A stretch of 64,000 nucleotides of DNA from Desulfopila sp. IMCC35008 (GCF_010646885.2 NZ_CP050700.1:5524001-5588000); one strand, 5' to 3'; shown: positions 8,417 through 16,396, counted from the first letter of the stretch. The notes: generated by a model not told the origin, from the letters alone. Numbers and translations: made by a program.

Positions 8417-9159
8417 CGGTCTTTTCTTATAGGCCGGGCACCTCACTGCTCCATCGCCTTGATCCTCGATTCAAATTACTCTTTATGGTGATGCTCAGCC
8501 TGGGTACCCTGAATACGGGGTTCCCTGGGTTGACGCTGGCAACGCTGATTATTGTGTCGACACTTCTGGCGGCACAGGTGAATATTACTTCGGTTCCCAG
8601 AGAGCTGAAGGTTTTCCCATTCTTTCTACTCTTTATCTTTATTGCCCGAAGCCTGACAACCGGCGGGGAACAGCTTTTTGCCTTCCATAGCGTCGGGCCG
8701 AGCAAGCAAGGTCTTTTGCTTGGTGCACAGGTCTGCTGGCGTTTGACACTCGTGGTTTTGATAAGCCTGGGATTTATTGCCAGCTCGACCTCTGCTGAGA
8801 TAAAGGCGGCAGTCGAGTTCTATTTCGTCAGGGTACCGTTTATCCCGGAAAAACGGGTATCCGTCATGCTCAGTCTTCTGATTCGGTTTATACCGATTAT
8901 TATGCTTCAGGTGCAGGAGACCCACGATGCACAAAAATCGCGATGCGTTGAGTTGAGAAGAAACCCTGTCTACAGGTTAGTAAAACTTTCCATACCGGTT
9001 CTGCACCGCATATTCCAAAATGGTGACCAACTAGCCATCGCGATGGCCTCAAGATGCTATAATGAGGAGAGGACCGGCCCGACCCTGAGAGCCTCCATGA
9101 TTGACTGGGGTTCCCTGATACTACTCACCATATTTGTCGTCCTGATACAGATAATATGA
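8404..9159 (+). CDS. bioN: Biotin ECF transporter transmembrane component BioN
   Basis: A 251-residue integral membrane T component of the CbiQ/EcfT family. It begins with the family pattern YRPGTSLLHRLDPRFKLLF and has four to five membrane segments. The cytoplasmic coupling region includes VQETHDAQKSRCVELRRN and the AMASRCY motif, where the usual A-R-G type triplet is changed to S-R-C. It couples ATP hydrolysis by BioM to substrate release from BioY. It overlaps bioM by 13 bp and ends the biotin operon. An R1 repeat lies about 130 bp downstream and may act in termination. Confidence 0.9.
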   Translation: MARVTVFSYRPGTSLLHRLDPRFKLLFMVMLSLGTLNTGFPGLTLATLIIVSTLLAAQVNITSVPRELKVFPFFLLFIFIARSLTTGGEQLFAFHSVGPSKQGLLLGAQVCWRLTLVVLISLGFIASSTSAEIKAAVEFYFVRVPFIPEKRVSVMLSLLIRFIPIIMLQVQETHDAQKSRCVELRRNPVYRLVKLSIPVLHRIFQNGDQLAIAMASRCYNEERTGPTLRASMIDWGSLILLTIFVVLIQII

Positions 9160-9203
9160 AAAAATCGGTCTTTTCGTTGGACCCAAGCCATAGGCTTCTA
9201 TTT

Positions 9204-9262
9204 GATATCGGAGTCTATGCTCACCTCCGAAAATAAAGTTTGAGCATAACGAAGATATCAGC
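9204..9262. repeat. Inverted repeat related to R2
   Basis: GATATCGGAGTCTATGCTCA is answered about 15 bp later by TGAGCATAACGAAGATATC, an imperfect inverted repeat. The right arm, TTTGAGCATAACGAAGATATC, is identical to the start of the R2 cluster at 16190-16209. The unit then diverges and lacks the GTAGGATGGGAACT core. It lies between bioN and the R1 copy at 9287. Confidence 0.6.
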
Positions 9263-9286
9263 AAAAGGGTTTTCTCCGACACGTTC

Positions 9287-9434
9287 CTTGGAGGTTGTCC
9301 GAGAATAGACTTTTTTTCTCAGATTGAGGCATTTTATAAAAATAAGCGCAGGCATAGGTATACTATTCCGAGCATTATTTTTATGAAATAACGAAGAGCT
9401 GGGGAGAAAGGGCCTTCTCTGACTGCCTCCCAGG
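9287..9434. repeat. R1 dispersed repeat, copy A
   Basis: About 148 bp with a left end GGAGGTTGTCCGAGAATAG and a diverged right end CTTCTCTGACTGCCTCCCAG. The interior shares CTCAGATTGAGGCA and AACGAAGAGCTGGGGAGAA with copy B (16953) and GAGAATAGACTTTTTTT with copy D (43037). An inner palindrome pairs TTATAAAAATAAG with CATTATTTTTATGAAATA. It codes nothing. It is the most diverged of the long copies at its right terminus. Confidence 0.7.
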
Positions 9435-9526
9435 AGGGACGTAACCTTGTTGGGCCTGATACGTTTATATACATGTAGTTTTAAGTCACATCAGGTTTTC
9501 AAATCTATCCACCCAGGAGGAACCCC

Positions 9527-9871
9527 ATGAAAAAATGTATCGGACTACTTGCCTGCAGCCTGTTGATGTCAACAAGTATTGCGTTAGCCCATCATCCACT
9601 TGAAGAAATTAATGAGGATATATTTCTCCTTGTCGATGAAATGATCTCCGAAACTCCACATGCAGAACTGATCTTTGATGATATGGGAGGTGACAACGCA
9701 AGCTCAAGTGCTGACCTGGTAATAGTTACAGATGATATGACAACATTGATCAATCTTGTCGATGATGGATTATTCACCTATGTTGATCAGCTGGTTGGAG
9801 TTGTTACGGTGACAATTGAACCTGCCGAGAACGGCAATGATGTTCTAACAATAATTTCGCTCGAAGAGTAG
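9527..9871 (+). CDS. Small secreted acidic protein of unknown function
   Basis: A 114-residue protein I do not recognise. A clear signal peptide (MKKCIGLLACSLLMSTSIALA) is followed by a mature part of about 93 residues, rich in Asp and Glu and nearly free of Lys and Arg, beginning HHPLEEINEDIFLLVDEM. No cysteine remains after the signal peptide and no known motif is seen. A strong ribosome-binding site (AGGAGG) precedes the ATG. It stands alone between the biotin operon and the convergent sigma-factor operon. Export to the periplasm or beyond is likely; the function is unknown. The strongly acidic character could suit divalent cation binding, but that is only a guess. Confidence 0.7.
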   Translation: MKKCIGLLACSLLMSTSIALAHHPLEEINEDIFLLVDEMISETPHAELIFDDMGGDNASSSADLVIVTDDMTTLINLVDDGLFTYVDQLVGVVTVTIEPAENGNDVLTIISLEE

Positions 9872-10379
9872 TTCCTTGGCTTCCATCTCTCGAAAGCTGT
9901 TTCTGGTTGAGGCCCCCATCTGTTTCTTACTCGTCACAACTTGAAAACTTCCATCTTTTCAAGCCACCCGCCACTTCCATTACGCTCAGAACCAGCCTCT
10001 TCCCCAGTGGAAGAGGCTGAATTTCTTTGGAGAGTATCAGCTATCACTTCTGGAAATTATTACGGATAAGATTTATGAAGCACCCACAAAGCAATGGTCA
10101 TGGGTGAGAGAGAACCCATCAAGGTAACATCTGTTGTGGAAAAGCGCCGATTGCAACTCTTCAAGAGGGAGAAACCATTTGTGGGAGGATTAAGGTCTGA
10201 ACAAATTTTGACCTGACAGGCACCTGGCCCAAGCTGATACCTGTCAGATCAAGTTGGAACCACTACTGTTACCAACCACTCCCGCCTTCCATCAATCAAG
10301 AGAGCTGCTCGGTTGAAGAATCGACTACCCTGTTTTACCTGGCCATGTATTGGCAATCACTGATATGGACCAATGGTCC
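9872..10379. other. Convergent intergenic region with two hairpins
   Basis: About 500 bp without a convincing gene, between two genes that converge. It contains an 11-bp hairpin (9993-10019) and a smaller one with arms CTGACAGG (10213-10220) and CCTGTCAG (10240-10247). The second has a 19-nt loop and no T-run. Nothing else was recognised. Confidence 0.6.
9993..10019 (+). terminator. Candidate terminator of the small secreted protein gene
   Basis: CAGCCTCTTCC (9993-10003) pairs perfectly with GGAAGAGGCTG (10009-10019) around a 5-nt loop. It is followed by AATTTCTTT, a weak T-rich tract. It lies about 120 bp beyond the stop of the gene at 9527-9871. The weak tract makes the terminator assignment uncertain; the hairpin itself is clear. 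Confidence 0.45.
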
Positions 10380-11588
10380 TTACCTGCCAGACCCTTTACC
10401 AGTGCCACTAGTACCCCCAGCACTACCAGTACCCCCAGCACTACCAGTACCCCCAGCACTACCAGTACCCCCAGCACTACCAGTGCCACCAGCACTACCA
10501 GTGCCACCAGCACTACCAGTGCCACCAGCACTACCAGTGCCACCAGCACTACTAGTGCCACCAGCACTACTAGTGCCACCAGGGCCGTTTCCTCCACTAC
10601 CGGAATTCCCTGACCCACTGTCTGAACTGCCGGAGTTACCCGATCCACCATTTGAAGTACCTGAGTTGCCTGAGGAACTGCCCGAATTGCTGCTTCCTCC
10701 GGAACCACCAGAGCGGCCACCATTCTTGCCGTCACTGGACCCAACAGAATCCGATGAACGACCAGCACTTCCTCTTCCACTTGAAATACCACCATTTCCA
10801 GAGTTGTCAAGACCCTCAACTTTACTCGAACGACGGCCAAGTTGCTGTACTTCTACCCCAGTCGTTATGTCATTATAAAATTGTTGTGCAATGATTTCAG
10901 CAGAACCGTGCCTCACCTGGTTGGTAAATGATGCCTGCAAAGCATTCATATCGCGTACCTGATATGAATTTCGCAATGCATTTGTTAACAGGTCTGCAAT
11001 TGTAGTGGATCTCACTCTCCTGTGGGCCATAACACGAGCAGTTGTCATTGTTGCAACAGCCAGCTGCAGAGATTGATCCTGACTCATGGACCTCGTCCGT
11101 ATCCTGTTTCTCAGCTCAGCCATAATCTGCTCGCATTGCTTTTCACTGAGACCGGCGGTGTATGTTCGAGCCAGAAGTCCGCCAAAACGATCTACTTGTT
11201 GCGCATCCCAATCAAATGTTTCCGCCTGAGAGTATGCATATTCATATCTATTTCGTATTCTTTCAACAGCCTGGACAATAGCTTCATCTCCAATGTTCTT
11301 GGCAATGCCTTCCTGGACCTTATTCATCAGCGGCTCGGTTGGAAGATTTTTCCTGTATGCATCCCTCAACATTGTCTGGATCAGAACCATATTCTGCTTG
11401 CGAAACTGGTTCTGCTGCATTGCCTTCAGCAGTTGCGGAGTACCTTCCGGATCAAGCCGCGCCTGGTACATTTCCATCACCTGTTCTTGGGAAACAAACT
11501 GCAATTTACTCTGGGAGGCGTTTGCAGCAAATGATAGAACCGGCGTGGTCAACAGAATCGATATGACAATGAGAGTCTGTTTTTTCAT
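10380..11588 (-). CDS. Secreted protein with helical domain and Gly-Gly-Thr-Gly-Ser-Ala repeats
   Basis: A 402-residue protein of unknown function. A signal peptide (MKKQTLIVISILLTTPVLSF then AANA) precedes an alpha-helical, Gln/Arg-rich domain (about 25-250) with no recognised family. From about residue 255 it is a low-complexity Gly/Ser/Asn tail. The tail ends in nine tandem hexapeptides (two GGTSSA, seven GGTGSA) coded by an 18-bp DNA repeat, then KGSGR. Only one cysteine is seen in the mature part. It is the last gene of a four-gene minus-strand operon with a Cys-rich PAS protein, an ECF sigma factor and a membrane anti-sigma-like protein. This suggests it is either the regulated output or an extracytoplasmic part of the signalling system. 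The gap from the anti-sigma-like gene is 139 bp, so it may also have its own promoter. Confidence 0.8.
   Translation of the reverse strand: MKKQTLIVISILLTTPVLSFAANASQSKLQFVSQEQVMEMYQARLDPEGTPQLLKAMQQNQFRKQNMVLIQTMLRDAYRKNLPTEPLMNKVQEGIAKNIGDEAIVQAVERIRNRYEYAYSQAETFDWDAQQVDRFGGLLARTYTAGLSEKQCEQIMAELRNRIRTRSMSQDQSLQLAVATMTTARVMAHRRVRSTTIADLLTNALRNSYQVRDMNALQASFTNQVRHGSAEIIAQQFYNDITTGVEVQQLGRRSSKVEGLDNSGNGGISSGRGSAGRSSDSVGSSDGKNGGRSGGSGGSSNSGSSSGNSGTSNGGSGNSGSSDSGSGNSGSGGNGPGGTSSAGGTSSAGGTGSAGGTGSAGGTGSAGGTGSAGGTGSAGGTGSAGGTGSAGGTSGTGKGSGR
10411..10581. repeat. 18-bp tandem repeat inside the secreted protein gene
   Basis: Nine full units of 18 bp run from 10411 to 10572, then a partial unit. 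The first four read GTACCCCCAGCACTACCA, three read GTGCCACCAGCACTACCA and two end in ACTACTA. On the coding (minus) strand each unit gives a GGTGSA or GGTSSA hexapeptide. Units within a block are identical at DNA level, which suggests recent expansion and likely copy-number variation between strains. The frame is kept with any copy number. Confidence 0.95.
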
Positions 11589-11727
11589 GATAGCTTTCTC
11601 CTGTGATGACTGGTTATCAGTTGCTTATCTAACGAAGAAGTGGGTGAAGGGTTACACTTTCGGCAGAAAAAAGTAATATCATCCGATGAACAAACGCCCC
11701 GCAACAACCGGTTTATGATACACATGG

Positions 11728-12297
11728 CTAAACGTCAATAATGGAGTTGATTGTCCCAAAATCATCGGGTTCCTGTGCCGCAATAGTTGGGTCAGGTATT
11801 AATGAAGTACCGTTTATGATAAACGAATAACGGTGCTCCCCTTGTTCCACCGGAAGAGTAATTTCCCAGTATCCATTGGAACCATCAGAGGCAAGTGGAA
11901 CCCTTGTCCAATTTGTAAAACTTCCGACTATTTCAACTTGTGCAGTTTCCTCCTGATGAATTATGAATCGGTAATTCGTGACTGCACCAGGGGCGGTATG
12001 CACGGCAGTCTCGTGCTGCGTAATCAATTGATTGCCAAATAAAAATGAAAATGAGATAACGATGGATGCTGCCAGGGCATAACCTAAAGAACGGGTCCAG
12101 GTTCTCTTTTTCACAGGATACGATAAAGTTTCCTGTTCCGCAGACTGTAATTCGACTCGTATTATTTTTTCCAGGCTAAGAAGAGAAAAGGTTTCATTCC
12201 TGAAAGACGGGTCTTTATGGAAACGCTCAAGAAAGTAAATTTTTTCATCCAGTGACAATTCATTATCTATATATTGACTTATGTAGTGTTCCATCAT
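11728..12297 (-). CDS. Membrane anti-sigma-like protein with CBM48/E-set ectodomain
   Basis: A 189-residue single-pass membrane protein. Residues 1-60 (ISQYIDNELSLDEKIYFLERF) look like an anti-sigma domain without the zinc-binding HxxxCxxC motif. A membrane segment lies at about 71-90. The extracytoplasmic part (108-189) resembles the early-set/AMPK glycogen-binding fold (CBM48): VEIVGSFTNWTRVPL, GYWEITLPVEQGEHRYSFII and the end IPDP..DDFG. It overlaps the ECF sigma gene by ATGA, so the two are co-translated and the pairing is very likely functional. The E-set domain may sense a glycan or another envelope signal. A similar E-set is on the lipoprotein at 29440-29772. Anti-sigma function is inferred from context and topology; it was not proved by family match. 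Confidence 0.78.
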   Translation of the reverse strand: MMEHYISQYIDNELSLDEKIYFLERFHKDPSFRNETFSLLSLEKIIRVELQSAEQETLSYPVKKRTWTRSLGYALAASIVISFSFLFGNQLITQHETAVHTAPGAVTNYRFIIHQEETAQVEIVGSFTNWTRVPLASDGSNGYWEITLPVEQGEHRYSFIINGTSLIPDPTIAAQEPDDFGTINSIIDV

Positions 12298-12776
12298 TTC
12301 TCCTCTTCCATAAGCATTTGCTGTAATCTTTTCCGCGTTCTGTGAATTCTGACCTTAATATTTGCCACACTTGAATCCACTTGAACTGCTATTTCCTTAT
12401 AAGGAACACCCTTTACAGCCATTGCGAGTATTTTCCTTTCCTGCTCAGGGAGTTGTTCCAATGCTTCAAAAATCTTTGACGACTCCTGTTTGGTAATGAG
12501 TGAAGTTTCTCCACTCGTCACTGTTTCAGGCTCCACAAAACCTGTCGTGTTGAACTTGTTTTGGTATCTTTGCTGATCCACAAGAGCATTCCTGGCAATT
12601 TTAAAAAGCAGGGATGGTGAGGTGATATTCTGGGGACCATAATATTGTAAGTGGCGGGTAAAACTATCCTGCATGATGTCTTCTGCAAGCTGCGGATCTC
12701 CGCTTTTATAAAGTAAATAACTGAAAAGCTTATCCCTATATTTTGAATAGAAGAGATGATATTTTTCTTTCATCAT
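12294..12776 (-). CDS. ECF-family RNA polymerase sigma factor
   Basis: A 160-residue sigma-70 family protein of the extracytoplasmic function type. Region 2 includes YRDKLFSYLLYKSGDPQLAE then DIMQDSFTRHL; region 4 includes LPEQERKILAMAVKGVPYKE then IAVQVDSSVANIKVRIHRTR, the helix-turn-helix that reads the -35. It starts 21 bp after the stop of the Cys-rich PAS gene and overlaps its anti-sigma-like partner by 4 bp. It is a paralogue of the sigma factor at 16426-16902 (shared DIMQ[DE]SF and NIKV[RK][IV]HR). No typical ECF autoregulatory promoter was found upstream. Confidence 0.92.
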   Translation of the reverse strand: MMKEKYHLFYSKYRDKLFSYLLYKSGDPQLAEDIMQDSFTRHLQYYGPQNITSPSLLFKIARNALVDQQRYQNKFNTTGFVEPETVTSGETSLITKQESSKIFEALEQLPEQERKILAMAVKGVPYKEIAVQVDSSVANIKVRIHRTRKRLQQMLMEEEK

Positions 12777-12797
12777 ATATTTCTGCCAGCTAGATAC

Positions 12798-13514
12798 TCA
12801 AGCTTCTGTTTGTTGACTTGGCGCCTTCAAAGAGATTTTCAGGTCCGGGTAAAGCATATCGATACACTCGGGGCATATCCCATGACTGAGCCTACCGTCA
12901 AATAGACTTAAAATATGTTCATCAATATGGATCCATTCATTCTCCGGAACTTTTATTTTGTTGCACCCTGAACATATAGTGAGAATGAGTTGCTTAGATG
13001 TCTTCCGGTTGGGCCTGGCATAGAAGCCGTCAAAGACGGCCTTTGCATCATCAACATGAAAGCCTGCCTTGAGAAATATTCTCTTCCCATATCTGTTTTT
13101 CATCGACGTATGACAAACATTTATGTCATATCCGTTTCCGTTTCTCTTGCACAGATGACATTTTTTCAATGTCTGATGGTCGGTTATGTTCCGGGTCTGG
13201 CAGCAGTCGCACTGCTGCCCCTCAGACATCAGGCAATCATGACACTTTTGGCTACAACGATTTCCGAATTTTTCCATGAAGAGCTTATTGCCATAAACAA
13301 CAGTATGATTCTCATCATGCGCCCAGAGAGATATCGGGAGGTCCAGGGTGTTACTGATAAAAAATTCTGAATCAGGAACAAGCGAATTATAAAAATAGCT
13401 TCTGTCCAAACCAAGGCAATCTGCAATTGTGTCAAAATCAGCAATCCGATCAAAAAAATTCTGTATTCCGGTCTTGCTTTCTGGGGGTGTTTCTTTCTTT
13501 TTACCATTGATCAT
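12798..13514 (-). CDS. Cysteine-rich PAS-like sensor protein
   Basis: A 238-residue soluble protein. The middle part resembles a PAS core (LPISLWAHDENHTVVYGNKL then FMEKFG) into which a dense cysteine cluster is built: C87, C91, C94, C102, C104, C105, C119, C122 and C134. The C-terminus has the tail ICSGCNKIKVPENEWIHI and SHGICPECIDMLYP (C181, C184, C214, C217), a metal-binding-looking module often found at the end of PAS and receiver proteins in Desulfobacterota. There is no kinase or output domain. It heads the sigma-factor operon (RBS GAGAGGTG), 21 bp before the ECF sigma gene, so it may modulate sigma activity in response to redox or metal. Iron-sulfur or zinc binding is inferred only from the cysteines. 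Confidence 0.75.
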   Translation of the reverse strand: MINGKKKETPPESKTGIQNFFDRIADFDTIADCLGLDRSYFYNSLVPDSEFFISNTLDLPISLWAHDENHTVVYGNKLFMEKFGNRCSQKCHDCLMSEGQQCDCCQTRNITDHQTLKKCHLCKRNGNGYDINVCHTSMKNRYGKRIFLKAGFHVDDAKAVFDGFYARPNRKTSKQLILTICSGCNKIKVPENEWIHIDEHILSLFDGRLSHGICPECIDMLYPDLKISLKAPSQQTEA

Positions 13515-14081
13515 TTTTCACCTCTCGCTGACACAAGGCAATTACCACGTCAACCATATTCGATACAACATCCTATACATAATAAACGATGTGCAGACGG
13601 GAAGGTTACAACGTTCATGGTTCAATCACTTTTATTCTGAAATTATGATTACGAATTGGTGCCGCAGGCATATCATTACTATCGGACCCTATCCTCACCT
13701 CCTGATATATATTTGCATGATGCAACGCTGAGGATGGCAGTGATGGAGTGTACATTATTGCAACAATGCTCCCTGAACTGATGAGAACTCCGGGTTAAGT
13801 GCGATTCATCCTACAACGTGGTATTGAATCGAGCCGGTTTGAAAGAATATAATGTAACATATCGTTATTTCGTCAAACCTGAAACTGAAGTGCTGGTCAG
13901 GCCTATCGGCCTGAGTTCCTGTTTGGTAGCACTCTCATAACTAAGAGGAGGTCTTCAGAAGAAAAATTCCGTAAAGTCCATATATCATTTTTGAGAGGAA
14001 GGGAGCCGTAGTGGGGGAAATCTGTTCAGATGAACAGAGGGAGACTCCGGCAAAATCAGAGTTGCCTTACAGGAGTGAATT
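13515..14081. other. Divergent intergenic region without a recognised gene
   Basis: About 570 bp between the divergent Cys-rich PAS gene and the pentahaem cytochrome gene, expected to carry promoters for both. Short reading frames have no support. A small hairpin with arms TCAGGCC and GGCCTGA lies near 13898-13915. A GAGGAGG motif near 13944 has no following reading frame of any length. No known riboswitch fold was recognised. Confidence 0.5.
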
Positions 14082-15788
14082 ATGATTGGACGTTATCGAG
14101 GGTTGTTACGATCTGGAGAACTTCTTTTAGGGGCTTTGGGGTGCTGTCTTGTTGCTGCCCCACCATCTTCTGCTGGATTTGGGCATAACTACAAAAATGG
14201 GCAGGTTACATTTGAAACGGAGCATTTTGCAGATTCCTCATCCTGCGCAAGATGTCATGACAACATTGTTGATGATGAAGGTGTAGACATCTCATTTGTG
14301 AAGAAATGGGATACCACAATGATGCGGTTCAGCTTCTTTGACCCTTTCTGGAGGGCCAAGGTACAAAGTGAACTTTTACGGTTTCCAGAATATTCACATA
14401 TTATTGAAGAAAAATGCATTCGCTGCCACGCACCGATGGCGAGTGAACAGATAATAACCGACGGGAGCAGTTTTCACCTGTTTGGAGATGGAGGACTGAC
14501 TGACCCTGAGAATGAATATTACCCGATGGCCATGGACGGTATAAGTTGCACCCTCTGTCATCAAATACTTGAGGGAGTGGGAGATTCCGGCGACTATTCT
14601 ATAAGTGAAGCAAGGGTTGCCTTTGGTCCGTTTGAGCCGGATTACAGTGTTATGATGGATATGGCAGGAGGTTTTTACCCCACATATAGTGAGCATACAA
14701 GCAGTTCGCAATTCTGCTCCGTGTGTCATGATCTATATACTCCTTATGTATTGGAAAATGGCGATATAGCAACAGGTACGTTCCCGGAGCAGACTCCCTA
14801 CCTGGAGTGGACGGCAAGTTCTTACGCCGTAGAGGGGGAGTCATTCCAGCAATGCCGTGACTGTCACATGGATCGATCCAATACCGCCCGGCTATCAGGT
14901 CTTCCGGCCAAGGTCACGGCAAGAGAGAATGTTTACGCCCACACCTTTCTTACCGAAAATACAATGATGCTGGAGATGATTGCTTCTATTGCAGAAGATC
15001 AGGGGCTTGAATTCTCCGGGCTGGAGCAAGCCGTATTGGATGGAAAAGATTATCTCGCTGAAGCAGGAGATATAGAGATCCGGAATCTGCAGTGGATAGC
15101 TTATGACCCAAATAATAAGGTGGATGACTTACAGGTAGAGGTAATGGTCACCAACAAGACAGGCCATAAAATGCCGACGGGTATTCCAGTACGAAGGGTT
15201 TTTATACACTTCGCTGTATATGATGACCTCGGGGACCTGTATTTCAGCTCGGGTGATGTCCTAGATGACGGGAGTATCTATGGGGTCGATGCAGATATGG
15301 ATCCGGCAGCATTTGAAGAACATCATGAGGTCATTGATTCCGAGGACGACGTCCAGGTTTACGAAGGGATTATGGGGCGGTGGGAGACTGGAAAAGATAA
15401 TGAACCCGTGAGTAATGTGACGTATACACTGCTTCGATCCTCACACTTTAAAAAAGATAACAGACTGTTACCAAAGGGAGCTTCTACAACGACGGTGCCC
15501 AAGTTGATCAAGCCGTATGGCAAGGTCGTCAGTGATGACAATTTTGGCAACGGACAGGATACGGTCATCTTTGTCGTACCAGACCTGGGAAAAATCGAAA
15601 GTGCTTCCTTCCGTATTGAAGCTGAACTCAAGGATCAGACCCTTTCCTATCGAATGGTACATGACCTTGAAGACCTGGTAAAGGAGGATCAGACCGGGGT
15701 GATCCAAACCTTTTTCGAGGAATACGAACACCATAAGGTTCAATATGAACTGATCGACAGAGATGAAGTTTATTTAATAAATGACTGA
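14082..15788 (+). CDS. Secreted pentahaem c-type cytochrome
   Basis: A 568-residue exported protein with a signal peptide ending near residue 31 (APPSSAG). Five CxxCH haem-binding motifs lie in the first half: CARCH, CIRCH, CTLCH, CSVCH and CRDCH. The second half is a beta-rich domain with the motif NKTGHKMPTGIPVRRVFIHF. That motif is typical of multihaem proteins related to cytochrome c-554, in which this domain follows the haem part. No membrane anchor is seen, so a periplasmic or outer-surface place is likely. The exact redox partner is unknown. It stands alone, about 640 bp before an ECF sigma factor gene. An AGGAG ribosome-binding site precedes the ATG. Confidence 0.88.
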   Translation: MIGRYRGLLRSGELLLGALGCCLVAAPPSSAGFGHNYKNGQVTFETEHFADSSSCARCHDNIVDDEGVDISFVKKWDTTMMRFSFFDPFWRAKVQSELLRFPEYSHIIEEKCIRCHAPMASEQIITDGSSFHLFGDGGLTDPENEYYPMAMDGISCTLCHQILEGVGDSGDYSISEARVAFGPFEPDYSVMMDMAGGFYPTYSEHTSSSQFCSVCHDLYTPYVLENGDIATGTFPEQTPYLEWTASSYAVEGESFQQCRDCHMDRSNTARLSGLPAKVTARENVYAHTFLTENTMMLEMIASIAEDQGLEFSGLEQAVLDGKDYLAEAGDIEIRNLQWIAYDPNNKVDDLQVEVMVTNKTGHKMPTGIPVRRVFIHFAVYDDLGDLYFSSGDVLDDGSIYGVDADMDPAAFEEHHEVIDSEDDVQVYEGIMGRWETGKDNEPVSNVTYTLLRSSHFKKDNRLLPKGASTTTVPKLIKPYGKVVSDDNFGNGQDTVIFVVPDLGKIESASFRIEAELKDQTLSYRMVHDLEDLVKEDQTGVIQTFFEEYEHHKVQYELIDRDEVYLIND

Positions 15789-15901
15789 TTCTCTATTTTT
15801 TTCGACAGCTTTGCTGGCAGCCGGTGATGGCCGAGACAGGTGGTCAGCATCGGTGGAGCGGGATGGGGAATGCTTTACTGTAATTTGGCTGGCAAAAGTA
15901 C

Positions 15902-15934
15902 GCCGAACTGTCCGGGGGGGAGAGACAGTTCGGC
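15902..15934. repeat. 11-bp perfect hairpin downstream of the pentahaem cytochrome
   Basis: GCCGAACTGTC (15902-15912) pairs with GACAGTTCGGC (15924-15934) around an 11-nt G-rich loop, 114 bp after the cytochrome stop codon. The run that follows on the plus strand is TTGAGAGG, not a T-tract. It may take part in 3'-end formation or mRNA stability, but it is not a classical terminator. Confidence 0.55.
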
Positions 15935-16189
15935 TTGAGAGGAAGTTGGGGGAGAACTTTCTTTCTTACTCTCGCGAGATTGGTTCCCCCGAATTCCGCT
16001 ATAAAAGGAATTCCAACCATGGAAGGAACCCTTTGCTATATATACGAAGAATTACCTGAAAGGTTACAGAAAATAGCGACAAAAAAACAATGAACACATT
16101 TTAACATCGAATTCCCACCAAAAGTCTGTACCACAGGCATATAATTGGCATCTCGGCGTCTCGTTTCTCACTTACCGGAGGATAACATT

Positions 16190-16396
16190 TTGAGCATAAC
16201 GAAGATATCGACCCAAAGGGCAGTTGTAGGATGGGAACTAAATAGTTCCCATCCTACAACTCAGCATTCTGTTCAATATCGAGGCGTGGCTTAATTATTT
16301 ACCGCACGCATATGCACGATATTCGGAGGATAAATAATTAAGCCGGAACGCTGATATTGAGCAGAAGGGTAGTTGTAGGACGGGAACTAAATAGTT
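16190..16396. repeat. R2 palindromic repeat cluster (BIME-like)
   Basis: Three R2 units alternate in orientation. Units 1 and 2 form a perfect hairpin: AGTTGTAGGATGGGAACT (16222-16239), loop AAAT, AGTTCCCATCCTACAACT (16244-16261). Units 2 and 3 form a longer imperfect inverted repeat: GGCTTAATTATTTA and TAAATAATTAAGCC are exact partners, flanked by TTCAATATCGAGG and GCTGATATTGAG. Unit 3 ends in GTAGGACGGGAACTAAATAGTT just before the ECF sigma gene at 16426. Diverged units occur at 399-447 and 9204-9262. The arrangement is like bacterial interspersed mosaic elements built from REP units. Confidence 0.85.

Noticed and set aside
10411..10581. Possible CRISPR array
   Set aside because: The 18-bp units are directly adjacent with no spacers and code a hexapeptide repeat.
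10345..10878. Plus-strand proline-rich open frame of 177 codons
   Set aside because: It is the antisense shadow of the Gly/Ser repeat gene; the 18-bp repeat keeps several frames open at once. It has no signal peptide or ribosome-binding site.
13800..14081. Cyclic di-GMP or other riboswitch in the leader of the pentahaem cytochrome gene
   Set aside because: Only a 7-bp hairpin near 13898-13915 was found; conserved GEMM core motifs are absent.
15781..16059. 92-codon frame overlapping the pentahaem cytochrome stop
   Set aside because: No family match or ribosome-binding site, and an 11-bp hairpin lies inside it; composition changes from the coding genes around it.
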